Positions 33,217 to 41,380 of a DNA stretch of 41,380 nucleotides are shown in pieces; positions within the stretch are counted from its first letter, which is position 1, and the number at the start of each line of letters is the position of its first letter. The notes under the pieces are model-generated. The model had not been told where the DNA came from. It saw nothing but the letters and a program-made list of their open reading frames with translations, and did no database searches. This DNA comes from Bradyrhizobium cajani (GTDB lineage: Bacteria > Pseudomonadota > Alphaproteobacteria > Rhizobiales > Xanthobacteraceae), in assembly GCF_009759665.1 (NCBI RefSeq), contig NZ_WQNE01000049.1, forward strand, positions 1 to 41,380, given 5' to 3'. The position numbers and the translations under genes are program-made.

Positions 33217-34314
33217 ATGACAGACGCAAAAATACCGAGCCTGCTGTCATTGCTTACTCCGATCGCTCGCGAATTGGACGCTCTCCCGGCGGGCCGGCCA
33301 GCGCCGGCTGCTTGTTTGATGAGGCTAAATGCAAATGAGAATCCATTTCCGTTGCCAAGCATTGTGATGCGAAGTGCAATTGCAGCGCTAGAGCGGCAAT
33401 ACCTGTATCCAGAGCATGACAATATCACCTTGAGGGAAGCAGCGGCCGCCGCCTATGGCATGTCCGCGGATCGCGTCATGGCTGGTAATGGATCATCTGA
33501 ACTTCTTAGCCTGATTTATAGAGCTTTTCTCGCTCCGGGTGACAGCATCGCAATGTTGTCGCCGGGGTTCTCGTTCAACCGTAAGCTAGCCTCGTTACAA
33601 GGGGCGCAGTTTATTGAAGTCCGCGGCAACGAACTTGACAGCCTGCCGATCGACAGCTTTCTCTTCGGACCTGCAAGACATGCCAAATTCATTCTGTTGG
33701 CAAATCCGAACAATCCGACGGGTGCCTTCGTGCCAGTCGCTGAGATCGAGCGCCTCGTAGCGAAGTATGACCGATTGGTCGTGCTGGACGAGGCGTATAT
33801 CGACTTCGCGCCTGAGAACGGGCTGCACCTGGTGAACCGATATTCAAATCTTCTGATTCTGCGTACGTTCTCCAAGAGCTATGCAACCGCAGGCATTCGC
33901 ATTGGCTTCGCGTTCGGACATCCCGAGCTGATTGGGAGGCTTCGTAACATCCAGAATATGTTCAACATGAATGTGATTGGGCACGCCGTTGGCATGAGCG
34001 TCCTTTCCAATCGTCGCGCTTATGACGAGAACCACAGCCACATCAAGCATGAACGGCAGCGAGTCTCGGGCGCGCTCTCCGAGTTCGGGTTCTCTGTAAT
34101 ACCCTCGCACGCGAATTTTCTCCTCGCCCGTGTGCCTGCGGGTCGGGACGGCAAATGGTGGCAGAGCGCTTTGGAGCGTCAGGGGATCCTTGTCGCCTTC
34201 TTTCCGGATGACGGTCTAGAAGATTGTATTCGCGTTAGCATCGGTACAAGGAACCAGATGGACCCATTTCTTGAGGCTGTCGACAAGATTCGTCGGGGAG
34301 CAGACAGCTCTTAA
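33217..34314 (+). CDS. hisC: Histidinol-phosphate-type aminotransferase (HisC family)
   Basis: 365 aa, a complete fold-type I PLP enzyme. Visible: LNANENPFPLPS at the N-terminus, AGNGSSELLSLIYRAFLAPG, ANPNNPTGAF, VLDEAYIDFAP and the PLP-lysine segment TFSKSYATAGIRIGFAFG (Lys near residue 219), and IRVSIGTRNQMDPFLEAV at the end. It resembles HisC, which transaminates imidazole-acetol phosphate, but enzymes of this family in secondary clusters act on other amino or keto acids. Its place between a mobile-element zone and a flavin oxidoreductase gene favours a specialised role. Start ATG 33217 with GGAGAACGAAAG upstream. Confidence 0.82.
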   Translation: MTDAKIPSLLSLLTPIARELDALPAGRPAPAACLMRLNANENPFPLPSIVMRSAIAALERQYLYPEHDNITLREAAAAAYGMSADRVMAGNGSSELLSLIYRAFLAPGDSIAMLSPGFSFNRKLASLQGAQFIEVRGNELDSLPIDSFLFGPARHAKFILLANPNNPTGAFVPVAEIERLVAKYDRLVVLDEAYIDFAPENGLHLVNRYSNLLILRTFSKSYATAGIRIGFAFGHPELIGRLRNIQNMFNMNVIGHAVGMSVLSNRRAYDENHSHIKHERQRVSGALSEFGFSVIPSHANFLLARVPAGRDGKWWQSALERQGILVAFFPDDGLEDCIRVSIGTRNQMDPFLEAVDKIRRGADSS

Positions 34315-34543
34315 GTCCGGCATGTTCATCCAACCGTCGGGCACGTGAGCAAGAAGGTTTGGCGCGCCCGCCCGGCTCCTCGCCAGGCCGCCTCTTCGAT
34401 CTGCTGTCGGACGTACACTCTGGATCCGCAGAGCTATCGCCGCAGGCGGCATGAACTCGGCCCTTCAAAAGCAACGCATTCGCCAAGCCGCTTCAGCTTT
34501 CGACAGTCAGCGGTCCTCAACCTCACACACCGGAGATAGTCTA
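34315..34543. other. Spacer between the hisC-type and oxidoreductase genes
   Basis: 230 bp without a gene. The downstream gene's frame is open back to 34451, but the GGAG-preceded GTG at 34544 is the better start. Confidence 0.35.
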
Positions 34544-35572
34544 GTGACTAACATCCTTGATTCAAATCTGACTTGCGGCATCTTCGATCATTTTGATGAA
34601 GATGGGCGCAGTATTGCCGATCAATATGCAGACCGTCTGGTCTTGGCCGAGACCTACGATCGCCTCGGATTCTATGCGTATCATCTCGCGGAGCATCACT
34701 GTACACCCCATGGACGAAGCCCCTCGCCCAACCTGTTTTTATCCAGCGTGATACAGCGCACCCAGCGGCTTCGCGTCGGCCAATTGGTCATGCTGCTCAA
34801 CCTCTATCACCCGCTGCGTGCGTTCGAGGAGATCTGCATGTTGGATCACTTGAGTAATGGCAGACTTGAAGTGGGTATTGGGCGTGGCTCCCTCCCGATG
34901 GAACTAACTTATTTCGGGGTGGACGCGGATGTGGCTCCCAGTCGTTACGAAGAAGCTTCCCAAATCCTTCTTAATGCGATGGATGGCGGAGTTCTAAACT
35001 ATCGGGGGCAGCATTTTGTCCTCGACGGTGTTCCTCTGACCCTTTCGCCCCACCAGCGTCCGCACCCTCCGACATGGGTCGCTACAAATCGGCCAGAGTC
35101 CGCCAGTTGGGCAGCAGCAAATGGCGCAAACCTTGCGTGCGTGGGGCCGTCTTCTGTTGTACGCAAAGTCAGCGACGTGTTTCGCGCTCATGAGAAAACC
35201 AAGCGCCTGGCTGAAGGTAGGGACCGGTTTATTGCTTTGCTCCGCATGATCGTGATTGGTCGCTCTGAAGCAGAGGCCTATTCGCTCGCCGCACCAGCTT
35301 ACGAACGCTGGCTCACCAGCTTTAAGTTCTTATACGAGTTGAACGACCTATCCCTGCCCGCCAATCTTCCTCCGACTTTCGAGGCCGCAATCGAAAGTGA
35401 ACTGTGCGTCGTAGGAACGCAAGCTTCTGTGCGGCAGACCCTTCTTCATCATCTGGAAGAGGCCGGTGCCAACTATCTTCTTTGCCAGCCCGCATTTGGA
35501 AACCTGCCTGTCGACGCAGCCGTTAACACGGCAGCTGCGATCCACTCTGAATTCATCGCCCCAGAGAGGTGA
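34544..35572 (+). CDS. Luciferase-like (LLM class) flavin-dependent oxidoreductase
   Basis: 342 aa, full length for the bacterial luciferase-like monooxygenase family. Typical segments: LAETYDRLGFYAYHLAEHHC near the N-terminus (EHH is a flavin-pocket hallmark), LRVGQLVMLLNLYHPLRAFE, LDHLSNGRLEVGIGRGSLPM and PHPPTWVATNRPESASWAAA. These enzymes use reduced flavin to oxidise small molecules; the substrate is unknown. GTG 34544 has GGAG seven to eight bases upstream. Such a gene beside an aminotransferase and near an NRPS is common in natural-product loci. No flavin reductase is seen in the window. Confidence 0.85.
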   Translation: MTNILDSNLTCGIFDHFDEDGRSIADQYADRLVLAETYDRLGFYAYHLAEHHCTPHGRSPSPNLFLSSVIQRTQRLRVGQLVMLLNLYHPLRAFEEICMLDHLSNGRLEVGIGRGSLPMELTYFGVDADVAPSRYEEASQILLNAMDGGVLNYRGQHFVLDGVPLTLSPHQRPHPPTWVATNRPESASWAAANGANLACVGPSSVVRKVSDVFRAHEKTKRLAEGRDRFIALLRMIVIGRSEAEAYSLAAPAYERWLTSFKFLYELNDLSLPANLPPTFEAAIESELCVVGTQASVRQTLLHHLEEAGANYLLCQPAFGNLPVDAAVNTAAAIHSEFIAPER

Positions 35573-35973
35573 TTGGTTTCGAGATCCACTCAAAACAACT
35601 ATTTGCGTGAGATGCTCGATGAGCTCCAATGTGCTGCAGAGCACAGCACACCCCCAAACTGGGTCGGCCCGGCAGTGACAGACCGATCTCCTGGGTTCTC
35701 TGCGGCGCGTTCGAGAGGAGGCCGATATTCTAAGGCCTCTTCGTCATCCGTGTGGATTGGATTTCACGACTTCGAATGCCTACTCTCGGCAAATGACAGC
35801 ATGGTGGCGGCGAGTGCTTAACGAGATCCGATTCGACTGGCATTCTTCGACCCCAGCTAATGTCATCGCCGGCGTGTTAGGCACCTCCTTAGGCTGTCTG
35901 CGTTCCGATATCTTTTGTTCGCAACGGCAAAACTGTTGCGCCGCCCCGCGTCCGCGAGTTGTCTTCCAGCATC
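35573..35973. other. Non-coding stretch between convergent genes
   Basis: 400 bp with no recognisable gene, between the oxidoreductase (plus) and the MFS remnant (minus). No strong terminator seen. Confidence 0.4.
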
Positions 35974-36455
35974 CTATTCATGCCTACGCGCAGCTTCCGC
36001 CGGTTCTGCCTCGCGCACGAAGACAACCGCAAGCCCGAGGCCGACAAGGCCAATCAGTATGGACGCCCCGGCAAGGGATTTAACCCCGTTGGTTTCGACG
36101 ATAATTCCGCCGAAAAACGCGCCGATAGCGATGCCTGCAAGGATGGTCGAGCTGTTCATCGCCAGGACTAGCCTCGACCTTTCCCCGGCTAAACCGAGGA
36201 GTCGGTGTTGGATGGGGACAAGATACATGTAACTCACGTTCCCCCACAGAAAGGCGATGAGCAGCGTGAGGAAACCGTGTCGCCCGAATGCAACTATTCC
36301 TACCAGTAAAATTAATTGTGCGGTGACTGCCCCGATGAGGACCTTGTAGGAGCCCAAGCGATCGGTCAGAACGCCGCAGGCCTCGTTTCCGATCAACGCT
36401 TCGAAACCATAAGCAAAGAGCGCGGATGAGAGCAGCGGGACTCCGTGAAGCAGTG
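35974..36455 (-). pseudogene. MFS transporter, C-terminal fragment
   Basis: About 160 residues with five or so hydrophobic segments: VPLLSSALFAYGFEALIGNE, LIGAVTAQLILLVGIVAFG, FLTLLIAFLWGNVSYMYLV, STILAGIAIGAFFGGIIVET, ILIGLVGLGLAVVFV. The loop GVLTDRLGSYK resembles the conserved GxLxDRxGRR signature between helices 8 and 9 of major facilitator exporters. The N-terminal half is gone: at about 36455 the sequence passes abruptly into a serine recombinase gene on the other strand. It may once have exported the product of the neighbouring biosynthetic genes. Confidence 0.7.
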
Positions 36456-36456
36456 A

Positions 36457-36995
36457 ACCCGGCCCGCTACTCGTCTGAAAATCAGCGAGACGCGTCGATC
36501 GAAGATCAGTTGCGGCTCTGCCGCCTCCACGCCGAGAAGCAAGGTTGGACGGCGGTCGACAGCTACACGGACCGAGCGATCTCCGGTGTATCGCTTCTTC
36601 GCCCTGGTATCCAGGAACTGATCAGCGACGCTATGCGGGGGAAGTTTGCGGTGGTGCTTGCCGAGGCGATGGACCGCTCAGCCGCGATCAGGAGGACATT
36701 GCCGGGCTATTTAAGCGCATGGCCTTCGCTGGCGTACGGATCGTCACCCTTTCGGAGGGAGACGTCACGCATCTCCACGTCGGGCTGAAGGGCACGATGA
36801 ACGCCTTGTTCCTGAAGGACCTCGGACAAGACGCGGCGAGGTCTGCGCGGCCACGTCGCGGACGGCAAGTCGGGCGGCGGGCTGTGCATCGGTTATGACG
36901 TCGTCAAGCAATTCGCCGCTAATGGCGAGCCGATCCGAGGTGACCGCGCCATCAACGAGACCGAAGCAGCTGTTATCCGCCGCATCTTTGCAGAC
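36457..36995 (+). pseudogene. Large serine recombinase, N-terminal catalytic part, frameshifted
   Basis: ARYSSENQRDASIEDQLRLC (catalytic Ser region of the resolvase domain), DRAISGVSLLRPGIQELISD, then a frame change at about 36680 (EAMDR continues as SRDQEDIAGLFKRMAFAGVR, one base lost), and a second near 36830 (continuing RGLRGHVADGKSGGGLCIGY, ETEAAVIRRIFADYLR). The first residues (usually RAAIYARYS) are lost at the junction with the MFS fragment. The C-terminal zinc-ribbon and coiled-coil part is at 39335-40035. It is not functional as it stands. Confidence 0.8.
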
Positions 36996-37079
36996 TACCT
37001 AAGGCGCATCGCCAAGCAGGCGGCGATGATGGCGGGTCGTTATGCCCATGCCAAACAGTTCAAGCGCCATCTAAGTCGC
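36996..37079 (+). pseudogene. IS5-type transposase internal fragment
   Basis: RIAKQAAMMAGRYAHAKQFK followed by RHLSRL and a stop matches a middle segment of IS5-type transposases (YAHAKQFKRHRR). It replaces the continuation of the serine recombinase after ADYLR. Only about 28 codons, so the identification is modest. Confidence 0.45.
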
Positions 37080-37590
37080 CTGTGAAAAAGCGCCCAAACC
37101 GTTGAATACGAGTCGTTTTTTCGGGGCGGCGCTGGTTTGGACTTGCAAGCTTTCGAGGGTTAACGCCTCGAAAGCTTGCAAATCCATTTTGAAGATTTCC
37201 TCGAATCGGCAGTCGTGATTCCTTGGTCGCACCGGAGGGGAACGATGCGACCCAAGAAGCCGGAGACGACGGAAGGCGATCTGTTTCGCGCCAGGCTCGA
37301 TCAGATCATCAATCTGAAGCACGAGCTGGTGCAGCTCGGTACCAGGATCGACTGGGACTGGATCGATCGCGAGATCGCACCCCTCTACAGCGAGAAAGGC
37401 CGACCGGGGATCGAGAGCCGTTTCGTCATTGGGCTGCTGTTGCTGAAACATCTACGGCTCATCCGACGAGGGCGTCTGCCAGCGCTGGGTCTACGACCCG
37501 TATTTCCAGCACTTCACCGGGTTTGAGTTTTTCCAGCACGAGTTTCCGCACGAACGAAGCGACCTCAGTCATTGGCGCAAGCGGCTCCCC
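37080..37590 (+). pseudogene. IS5-family element, left end and transposase N-terminus
   Basis: Left-end sequence CTGTGAAAAAGCGCCC is followed by a 160-bp leader containing a long hairpin. Then a frame from ATG 37244 reads MRPKKPETTEGDLFRARLDQ and WDWIDREIAPLYSEKGRPGI, ending SRFVIGLLLLKH. Near 37455 the frame shifts and continues as SSDEGVCQRWVYDPYFQHFT, GFEFFQHEFPHERSDLSHW. This is the start of an IS5-type transposase. Similarity stops at about 37590, with the catalytic DDE part missing. Confidence 0.75.
37143..37181 (+). repeat. Perfect 16-bp hairpin in the IS5 leader
   Basis: TTGCAAGCTTTCGAGG (37143-37158) and its exact reverse complement (37166-37181) are separated by GTTAACG. It lies about 60 bp before the transposase start, where it could hide the translation start from read-through transcripts. 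Confidence 0.85.
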
Positions 37591-37703
37591 ACAGCCCCAA
37601 AATGATTGCAATAAGCGGCGCTTCGTTTCCGCCGAAGCTGGCGATGACAGCCTTCATAATCCGTATCGGGGTCGAGCCGCTTAAGTGCCAAGGATGGCCT
37701 GCC

Positions 37704-38612
37704 TTACCCCGGCTCGCAAATCCGGCTTCGCTGCAACAACCTATGTACGCCGTCACGCTTCGCTCGGTAGTGCTCGCGCAAGCGTGTTATGTGCGAGTCG
37801 AGCGCGCTCGATTGCAACAATCCCAAAACGACATTACTGAGAACGGGACTTACGCCACCGTCGCGTTTGAGGTGTGCAAGCCCGTTGATGATGTCAGACT
37901 CCGCAAGCACCCAGCCCATCCGAAGTCCCGGTCCGGCAATTTTTGAGATGCTATGGACATTGACCACGTTGTTGCCCGGCGCCAACCAATGCGCTGGACC
38001 GTTATAAGGCAACTCAGAATACACAAGATCCTGCACCAAGAGAGCGCCACTGCGGGCTAGCAGTGCCGCCAGTTTGGCCACATAGTCGTATGACATCTGG
38101 TGCCCGGTTGGATTATGAAATGCCGGCATCGTGTAAAAAAGCTTCACCCGGGTGCTGGTCTGCAGGATTGCCTCCACCTCGTTCAGATCCACACCCTCTG
38201 CGGCCATACCTAGCTGGACTACGGTTGCGCCCGCGATCGAAAACATACGCAGTGCACCCAAGTAAGAGGGGTCCTCCGTCAGGACGACGTCACCGGGGTC
38301 AATCCAGCCATCGGCAAGCAATTGCAGGGCCTGTGAAGCCCCTCCCGTCAGCATAACTTGGTCACGCCCCACACCGTACCTCAGTGCCAGCTTTGTACGA
38401 AGTTCGGGCAAGCCCGCCGAGTCCGTATACTGCGGCAGATCGGCGGGAGCCACGCCTGTCCGTCCGTCGAACGCGTCAGGCCACGGCAGTTCTGCAAACA
38501 TTACCGGGTCGGGCAGCGCGTAACCGAAATTGATACCCTTCCTGGCACTTGAGGCGTCGAACGGCGCAAAACCTCGAGCGAGAGCGCTCCGTTTTGAAAC
38601 GCGCATATTCAT
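37704..38612 (-). pseudogene. PLP-dependent aminotransferase (fold type I, ARO8/MocR-type), C-terminally truncated
   Basis: About 302 residues from ATG 38612 (MNMRVSKRSALARGFAPFDA). Family features: INFGYALPDPVMFAELPWPD, DSAGLPELRTKLALRYGV, MLTGGASQALQLLADGWI, YTMPAFHNPTGHQMSYD and the PLP-lysine motif VHSISKIAGPGLRMGWVLAE. The final about 80-100 residues of the family are missing; after LREHYRAKRDGVHRLLQ the frame ends in unrelated sequence next to the IS5 remnant. There is no GntR domain, so it is an enzyme rather than a MocR regulator. It follows the MetRS-like gene by 40 bp, in the same direction. Activity without the C-terminal small domain is unlikely. Confidence 0.72.
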
Positions 38613-38652
38613 GGCTTCGTCATTCGGACCTTCATGATTGTCAAATTTTTCC

Positions 38653-39335
38653 TTAGCGAAAGCGCTTTTTGTACTCCAAGGCAAAGCTTGCAGGTATTGG
38701 CGCGCCAAAACGGGGCAGGTCCACCGATGCTTTTGGCTGGGCTGCTACAGCTGACCTCTCGAGGGACGGCGCCCACGCCTCGCCAATGTAGTGTCGGCCG
38801 TAGCCCATCGCGAGCTCAGTTATTACGGGATAGATTAAGCTCAGGAACAGCGAGATCTGGACAGAATTCCATGTCCCATTCTCTGCATTTGCGAAGCCAA
38901 CTAGCTCGAAATATCTGTCGATGATATCAAGGGCATCCCAGAAGCGAAGGGCGGTGACCGCGGCGGCGTAATCATCAGCGAAGCGGCGGCATTTCGGGGA
39001 GAGTTCGGTGCTCTCTGCGGTGCCTGCGCTTTCTGCATATCGCCGCAATGCATCCTCCCATACCCGAATGCGTGAGGCTGCCGACATGAGCACATCGAGA
39101 TCGAAATGGTTTGCGTCGGTTCCAAACGGCTTGGCCACCCGTGCCAGCGCATAACGGAGTACGTTTGGGCCCACCGCGCGCGCCACCTCATCGGCCCAGA
39201 GAGCATGATCACGACTGGTGGACAACTTCTCGCCCTCAAGCTTGTAGAAATCTTGGACGGAGTTGTTTTTTGGAATTGGATATCCATAGCTGAGGAAGCT
39301 GATTGAAAGCGCAGCTCGGCGTATTCCGCCGCGGT
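38653..39335 (-). pseudogene. Methionyl-tRNA-synthetase-like protein, C-terminal half
   Basis: About 225 residues. YGYPIPKNNSVQDFYKLEGE, then KLSTSRDHALWADEVARAVG, is the KMSKS-loop region of a class I MetRS-type enzyme (KLSTS in place of KMSKS), followed by LRYALARVAKPFGTDANHFD and a helical anticodon-binding-type domain. The N-terminal Rossmann half with the HIGH motif is missing: at about 39335 the sequence joins the serine recombinase C-terminus. It differs enough from housekeeping MetG to suggest a specialised copy, for example self-resistance or aminoacyl transfer in a biosynthetic locus. That role is inference. Confidence 0.65.
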
Positions 39336-40035
39336 CTCGTTACGGTGCACGATGATTTCGCAGGACCTGCTCGGCTTCGCAACGGCGCGCAACAAGGGAA
39401 CGTGCAATAACCGCTTGAACATCCGGCGCGACGCGTTGGAGGCGTCCGTACTGAGCGGTCTCCGCACGCATCTCATGGAACCCGAGCTGTTTAAGGAATT
39501 CTGCCAAGAGTTTACCCGGGAAGTGAATCGACTCAGGATCGAGCGCGGAGCCGATATCAAGGCGCAAAGGCGCGAACTCGAGCGTACCGACCGCGAGCTG
39601 GATAAAGCGGTTCAAGCTATCCTTGATGGCGTTCGGGGAGTGAAGCTGAAGGACAAGATTGGCGTTCTGGAAGCCCGGAAGGTCGAGTTAATAGACCTCC
39701 TGGCGAACGCGGCGGAGCCGCCGCCCCTCCTTCACCCGAATATGGCGGAGATCTACCGTCAACGCGTGGCCGCCCTGTACGAGAGCCTGCAAGGTGAAGG
39801 CGGGAGAGCCGAAGCGGCGGAGGTTTTGCGCGCGTTGGTCGATCAGGTAACACTTGTCCCCGATGGCGAAGAGCTGGCGATCGTATTGCGCGGCGACCTG
39901 GCCGCGATCCTGCGCTTTGCGGCGGGCAAGAAAAACCCCGACTTCCTTTCGGAAGCCGGGGCTCTGGATGGGCTTGCTATCGCAAGCATCGGTGGTTGCG
40001 GGGAGGCCCAACATCCGATTATTGCGATTGATTAA
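39335..40035 (+). pseudogene. Large serine recombinase, C-terminal part
   Basis: About 230 residues open to 40035: MISQDLLGFATARNKGTCNN with RLNIRRDALEASVLSGLRTH (recombinase zinc-ribbon region), then a coiled coil (RGADIKAQRRELERTDRELD, LKDKIGVLEARKVELIDLLA) and HPNMAEIYRQRVAALYESLQ. It fits as the continuation of the N-terminal part at 36457-36995, with about 2.3 kb of foreign sequence in between. It lacks a catalytic domain. It could be the second end of one disrupted gene or a fragment of a second copy. Confidence 0.75.
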
Positions 40036-40144
40036 ACAAATCAAATGATCTGTGATCTTGATCTGAGGCCGGACCTGACTCGATCTGGAGGAAATACGCA
40101 GTGGCAGGTCAATATCCGCCGCTCCAATCGATGCCCGAACAAGG

Positions 40145-41380
40145 TTAGCTCGGGGGTACCTGTGATTGCTGCCGACGGTCTGGTGAATTGGACAAGGCTA
40201 TCGAAAGGCATCGAGCCAGAATTCGGCGGTTTTCTGGGATGTTCATCATCGTCGTGTGGTCACCCGGAACGGACACGGCGTGAATGGCTTCAGCACGCAA
40301 AACCCTGTCCCACCCCCGCAACGGCGAACTTGCTCCCTGACCCATTGAACCTCGTCCACGACGGCTGCGGGCAGGTCCGTTGACATAAAACTGGTTGATC
40401 TCGATTCCAAGAGGTGGAGCTTCATACAAGTCCAGTGCCCTTTGGAACTGCGCTGCCTTTTCATACGTCAGAAGAAGGCTTTCTAGATCACGATCCAGAG
40501 GTATCGCCCCAATTTGCTGTGCCTTTTGAATCAGTTGGCCAATCGAGCTGTTTGCAGCAAATCGTTCTAAAACCTGGAAGCTGTCATCGTCTAAGAATTC
40601 CAAAGAATCCAGTAGCACTTCCCGTACCATCTGGGTCAGCGATAAGCTTCGTCGATTTGCAGATAACGCAGTATCCATGAAGGCCATGAACGACACAGCT
40701 TCATCCAGATTCAGTAACTGCTGCGCAATCGCGTAAGCCAAGATTGCCCCTGATGAGTATCCAGCAAAGCGATACGGTCCACGTGACTGGATCTCTCTAA
40801 CTACCAGCATTACTTCCGCGGCTATCGCCTCAAGAGTTAGTGGACGTTCGTCGTCGAAATGCGGCCATGGCAAAGCATAGACCGGACAGTCGACGTCCAT
40901 TTCCTTCACAAGGGGGAGGACATAGGAACAATCGCCCAATCCTGTGGGAACAAAGAAGAGCGGTGGCTGTGATCCCGTTTCCAGAACGGAAATCACTTGC
41001 GGACTGCTGGGCTGTCGCTTCAGATGAATCTTCGATGCGAGCTCCCTCAGAACAGGGGCTTGGAAGAGATCGGCGGCGGTAAAGTTGAACCCGGCATCGA
41101 GCGCTCGACTGAGCAGCTGCACCGCCAATAGCGAGTGCCCGCCCAGTTCGAAGAAGTCGTCGTGGCGTCCGACCCGCTCCACACCCAGAAGCTCGGCCCA
41201 GATCTGTGCCAACGTGATCTCGATCTCGCCTTGCGGCGGCTCATAGGCGCGAGGCGCATACGCCTCATCGTCCGGCGCAGCCAGCGCCTTGCGGTCCAGC
41301 TTGCCATTCACCGTCAGCGGCAGCGCCGCCAGCCGCACGAACGCCGATGGCACCATGTACTCCGGCAGGTGTGCACTTAT
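40145..41380 (-). CDS. Non-ribosomal peptide synthetase, final A/PCP/thioesterase part (5' end outside the window)
   Basis: 411 residues visible; the frame is open across the right edge. It begins in the C-terminal subdomain of an adenylation domain (HLPEYMVPSAFV, then NGKLDRKAL, core A10 with the catalytic Lys). It continues with a carrier domain (DDFFELGGHSLLAVQLLSRA, phosphopantetheine Ser near 41130) and ends with a type I thioesterase: FFVPTGLGDCSYVLPL, the nucleophile elbow FAGYSSGAILAYAIA (near 40755) and the late His in VPGDHTTMM. So it is the termination module of a peptide assembly line, releasing the product by hydrolysis or cyclisation. The segment NGPARSRRGRGSMGQGASS is unusual for a TE and may be a local divergence. 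Confidence 0.9.
   Translation of the reverse strand: MSAHLPEYMVPSAFVRLAALPLTVNGKLDRKALAAPDDEAYAPRAYEPPQGEIEITLAQIWAELLGVERVGRHDDFFELGGHSLLAVQLLSRALDAGFNFTAADLFQAPVLRELASKIHLKRQPSSPQVISVLETGSQPPLFFVPTGLGDCSYVLPLVKEMDVDCPVYALPWPHFDDERPLTLEAIAAEVMLVVREIQSRGPYRFAGYSSGAILAYAIAQQLLNLDEAVSFMAFMDTALSANRRSLSLTQMVREVLLDSLEFLDDDSFQVLERFAANSSIGQLIQKAQQIGAIPLDRDLESLLLTYEKAAQFQRALDLYEAPPLGIEINQFYVNGPARSRRGRGSMGQGASSPLRGWDRVLRAEAIHAVSVPGDHTTMMNIPENRRILARCLSIALSNSPDRRQQSQVPPS

Noticed and set aside
1..41380. CRISPR array or other tandem repeat arrays
   Set aside because: No regularly spaced direct repeats were seen; the only exact direct repeats found are the 48-bp att pair and the 8-bp IS66 duplication.
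1..41380. NodD nod boxes
   Set aside because: No sequence with the two-part ATC-N9-GAT arrangement of a nod box was recognised by eye; the dispersed 34-bp motif does not fit it.

Overview
The window comes from a high-GC alphaproteobacterium. The most likely source is a Bradyrhizobium strain, at the left edge of its symbiosis island. Supporting this are ChpT and CheA of the alphaproteobacterial type, a DUF1134 envelope protein, a tRNA-Val(CAC) gene followed at once by accessory DNA, a NopP-like type III effector behind a tts-like box, and dense IS/recombinase debris. The species assignment is inference from gene content, not from a search.

Layout. 1-4879 is ordinary core chromosome: the start of cheA, chpT, cysQ, a secreted YHS protein, DUF1134, a membrane-anchored coiled-coil protein, and tRNA-Val. 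4880-9184 holds a three-gene, translationally coupled defence-type operon: a SIR2 effector broken by one frameshift, a small middle protein, and a Rad50/SMC-like ATPase with a CPLC zinc hook. It matches the Lamassu / ABC-three-component architecture. 9185-13820 is decayed DNA around a tRNA-Ile(CAU) gene. It contains an acyl-CoA-dehydrogenase-family pseudogene, a 929-bp spacing between two exact 48-bp copies of the tRNA 3' part (an att pair), a phage-type HTH fragment, the remains of a BREX locus (pglZ C-terminus plus brxL N-terminus) and an integrase C-terminus. 14183-16800 has the NopP-like effector and a broken trio of tyrosine recombinases (RIT type). 17481-19267 has one cold-shock gene in otherwise empty sequence.

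The right half carries intact metabolic genes separated by debris: a biotin-dependent acyl-CoA carboxylase (biotin carboxylase, biotin carrier, carboxyltransferase; 19268-22866), a second-copy-like trpD-trpC pair (24548-26394), an acyl-CoA ligase (27112-28641), a hisC-type aminotransferase and a luciferase-like flavin oxidoreductase (33217-35572), truncated aminotransferase, MetRS-like and MFS genes (35974-39335), and the last A/PCP/thioesterase part of an NRPS running off the right end. The mix of carboxylase, CoA ligase, aminotransferases, flavin oxidoreductase and NRPS suggests one or more small-molecule pathways, but no product can be read from this window.

An IS66-family element (29272-32397) is delimited exactly by an 8-bp target duplication. 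It sits inside an older IS5-family transposase, so it is a nested insertion. A large serine recombinase is split into N- and C-terminal parts about 2.3 kb apart. Defence, mobile and phage genes are repeatedly frameshifted, while the metabolic genes are open. Three copies of a 34-bp motif (18571, 24147, 32574) are scattered over the island side and are explained by none of the genes; they resemble the downstream half of a tts box.
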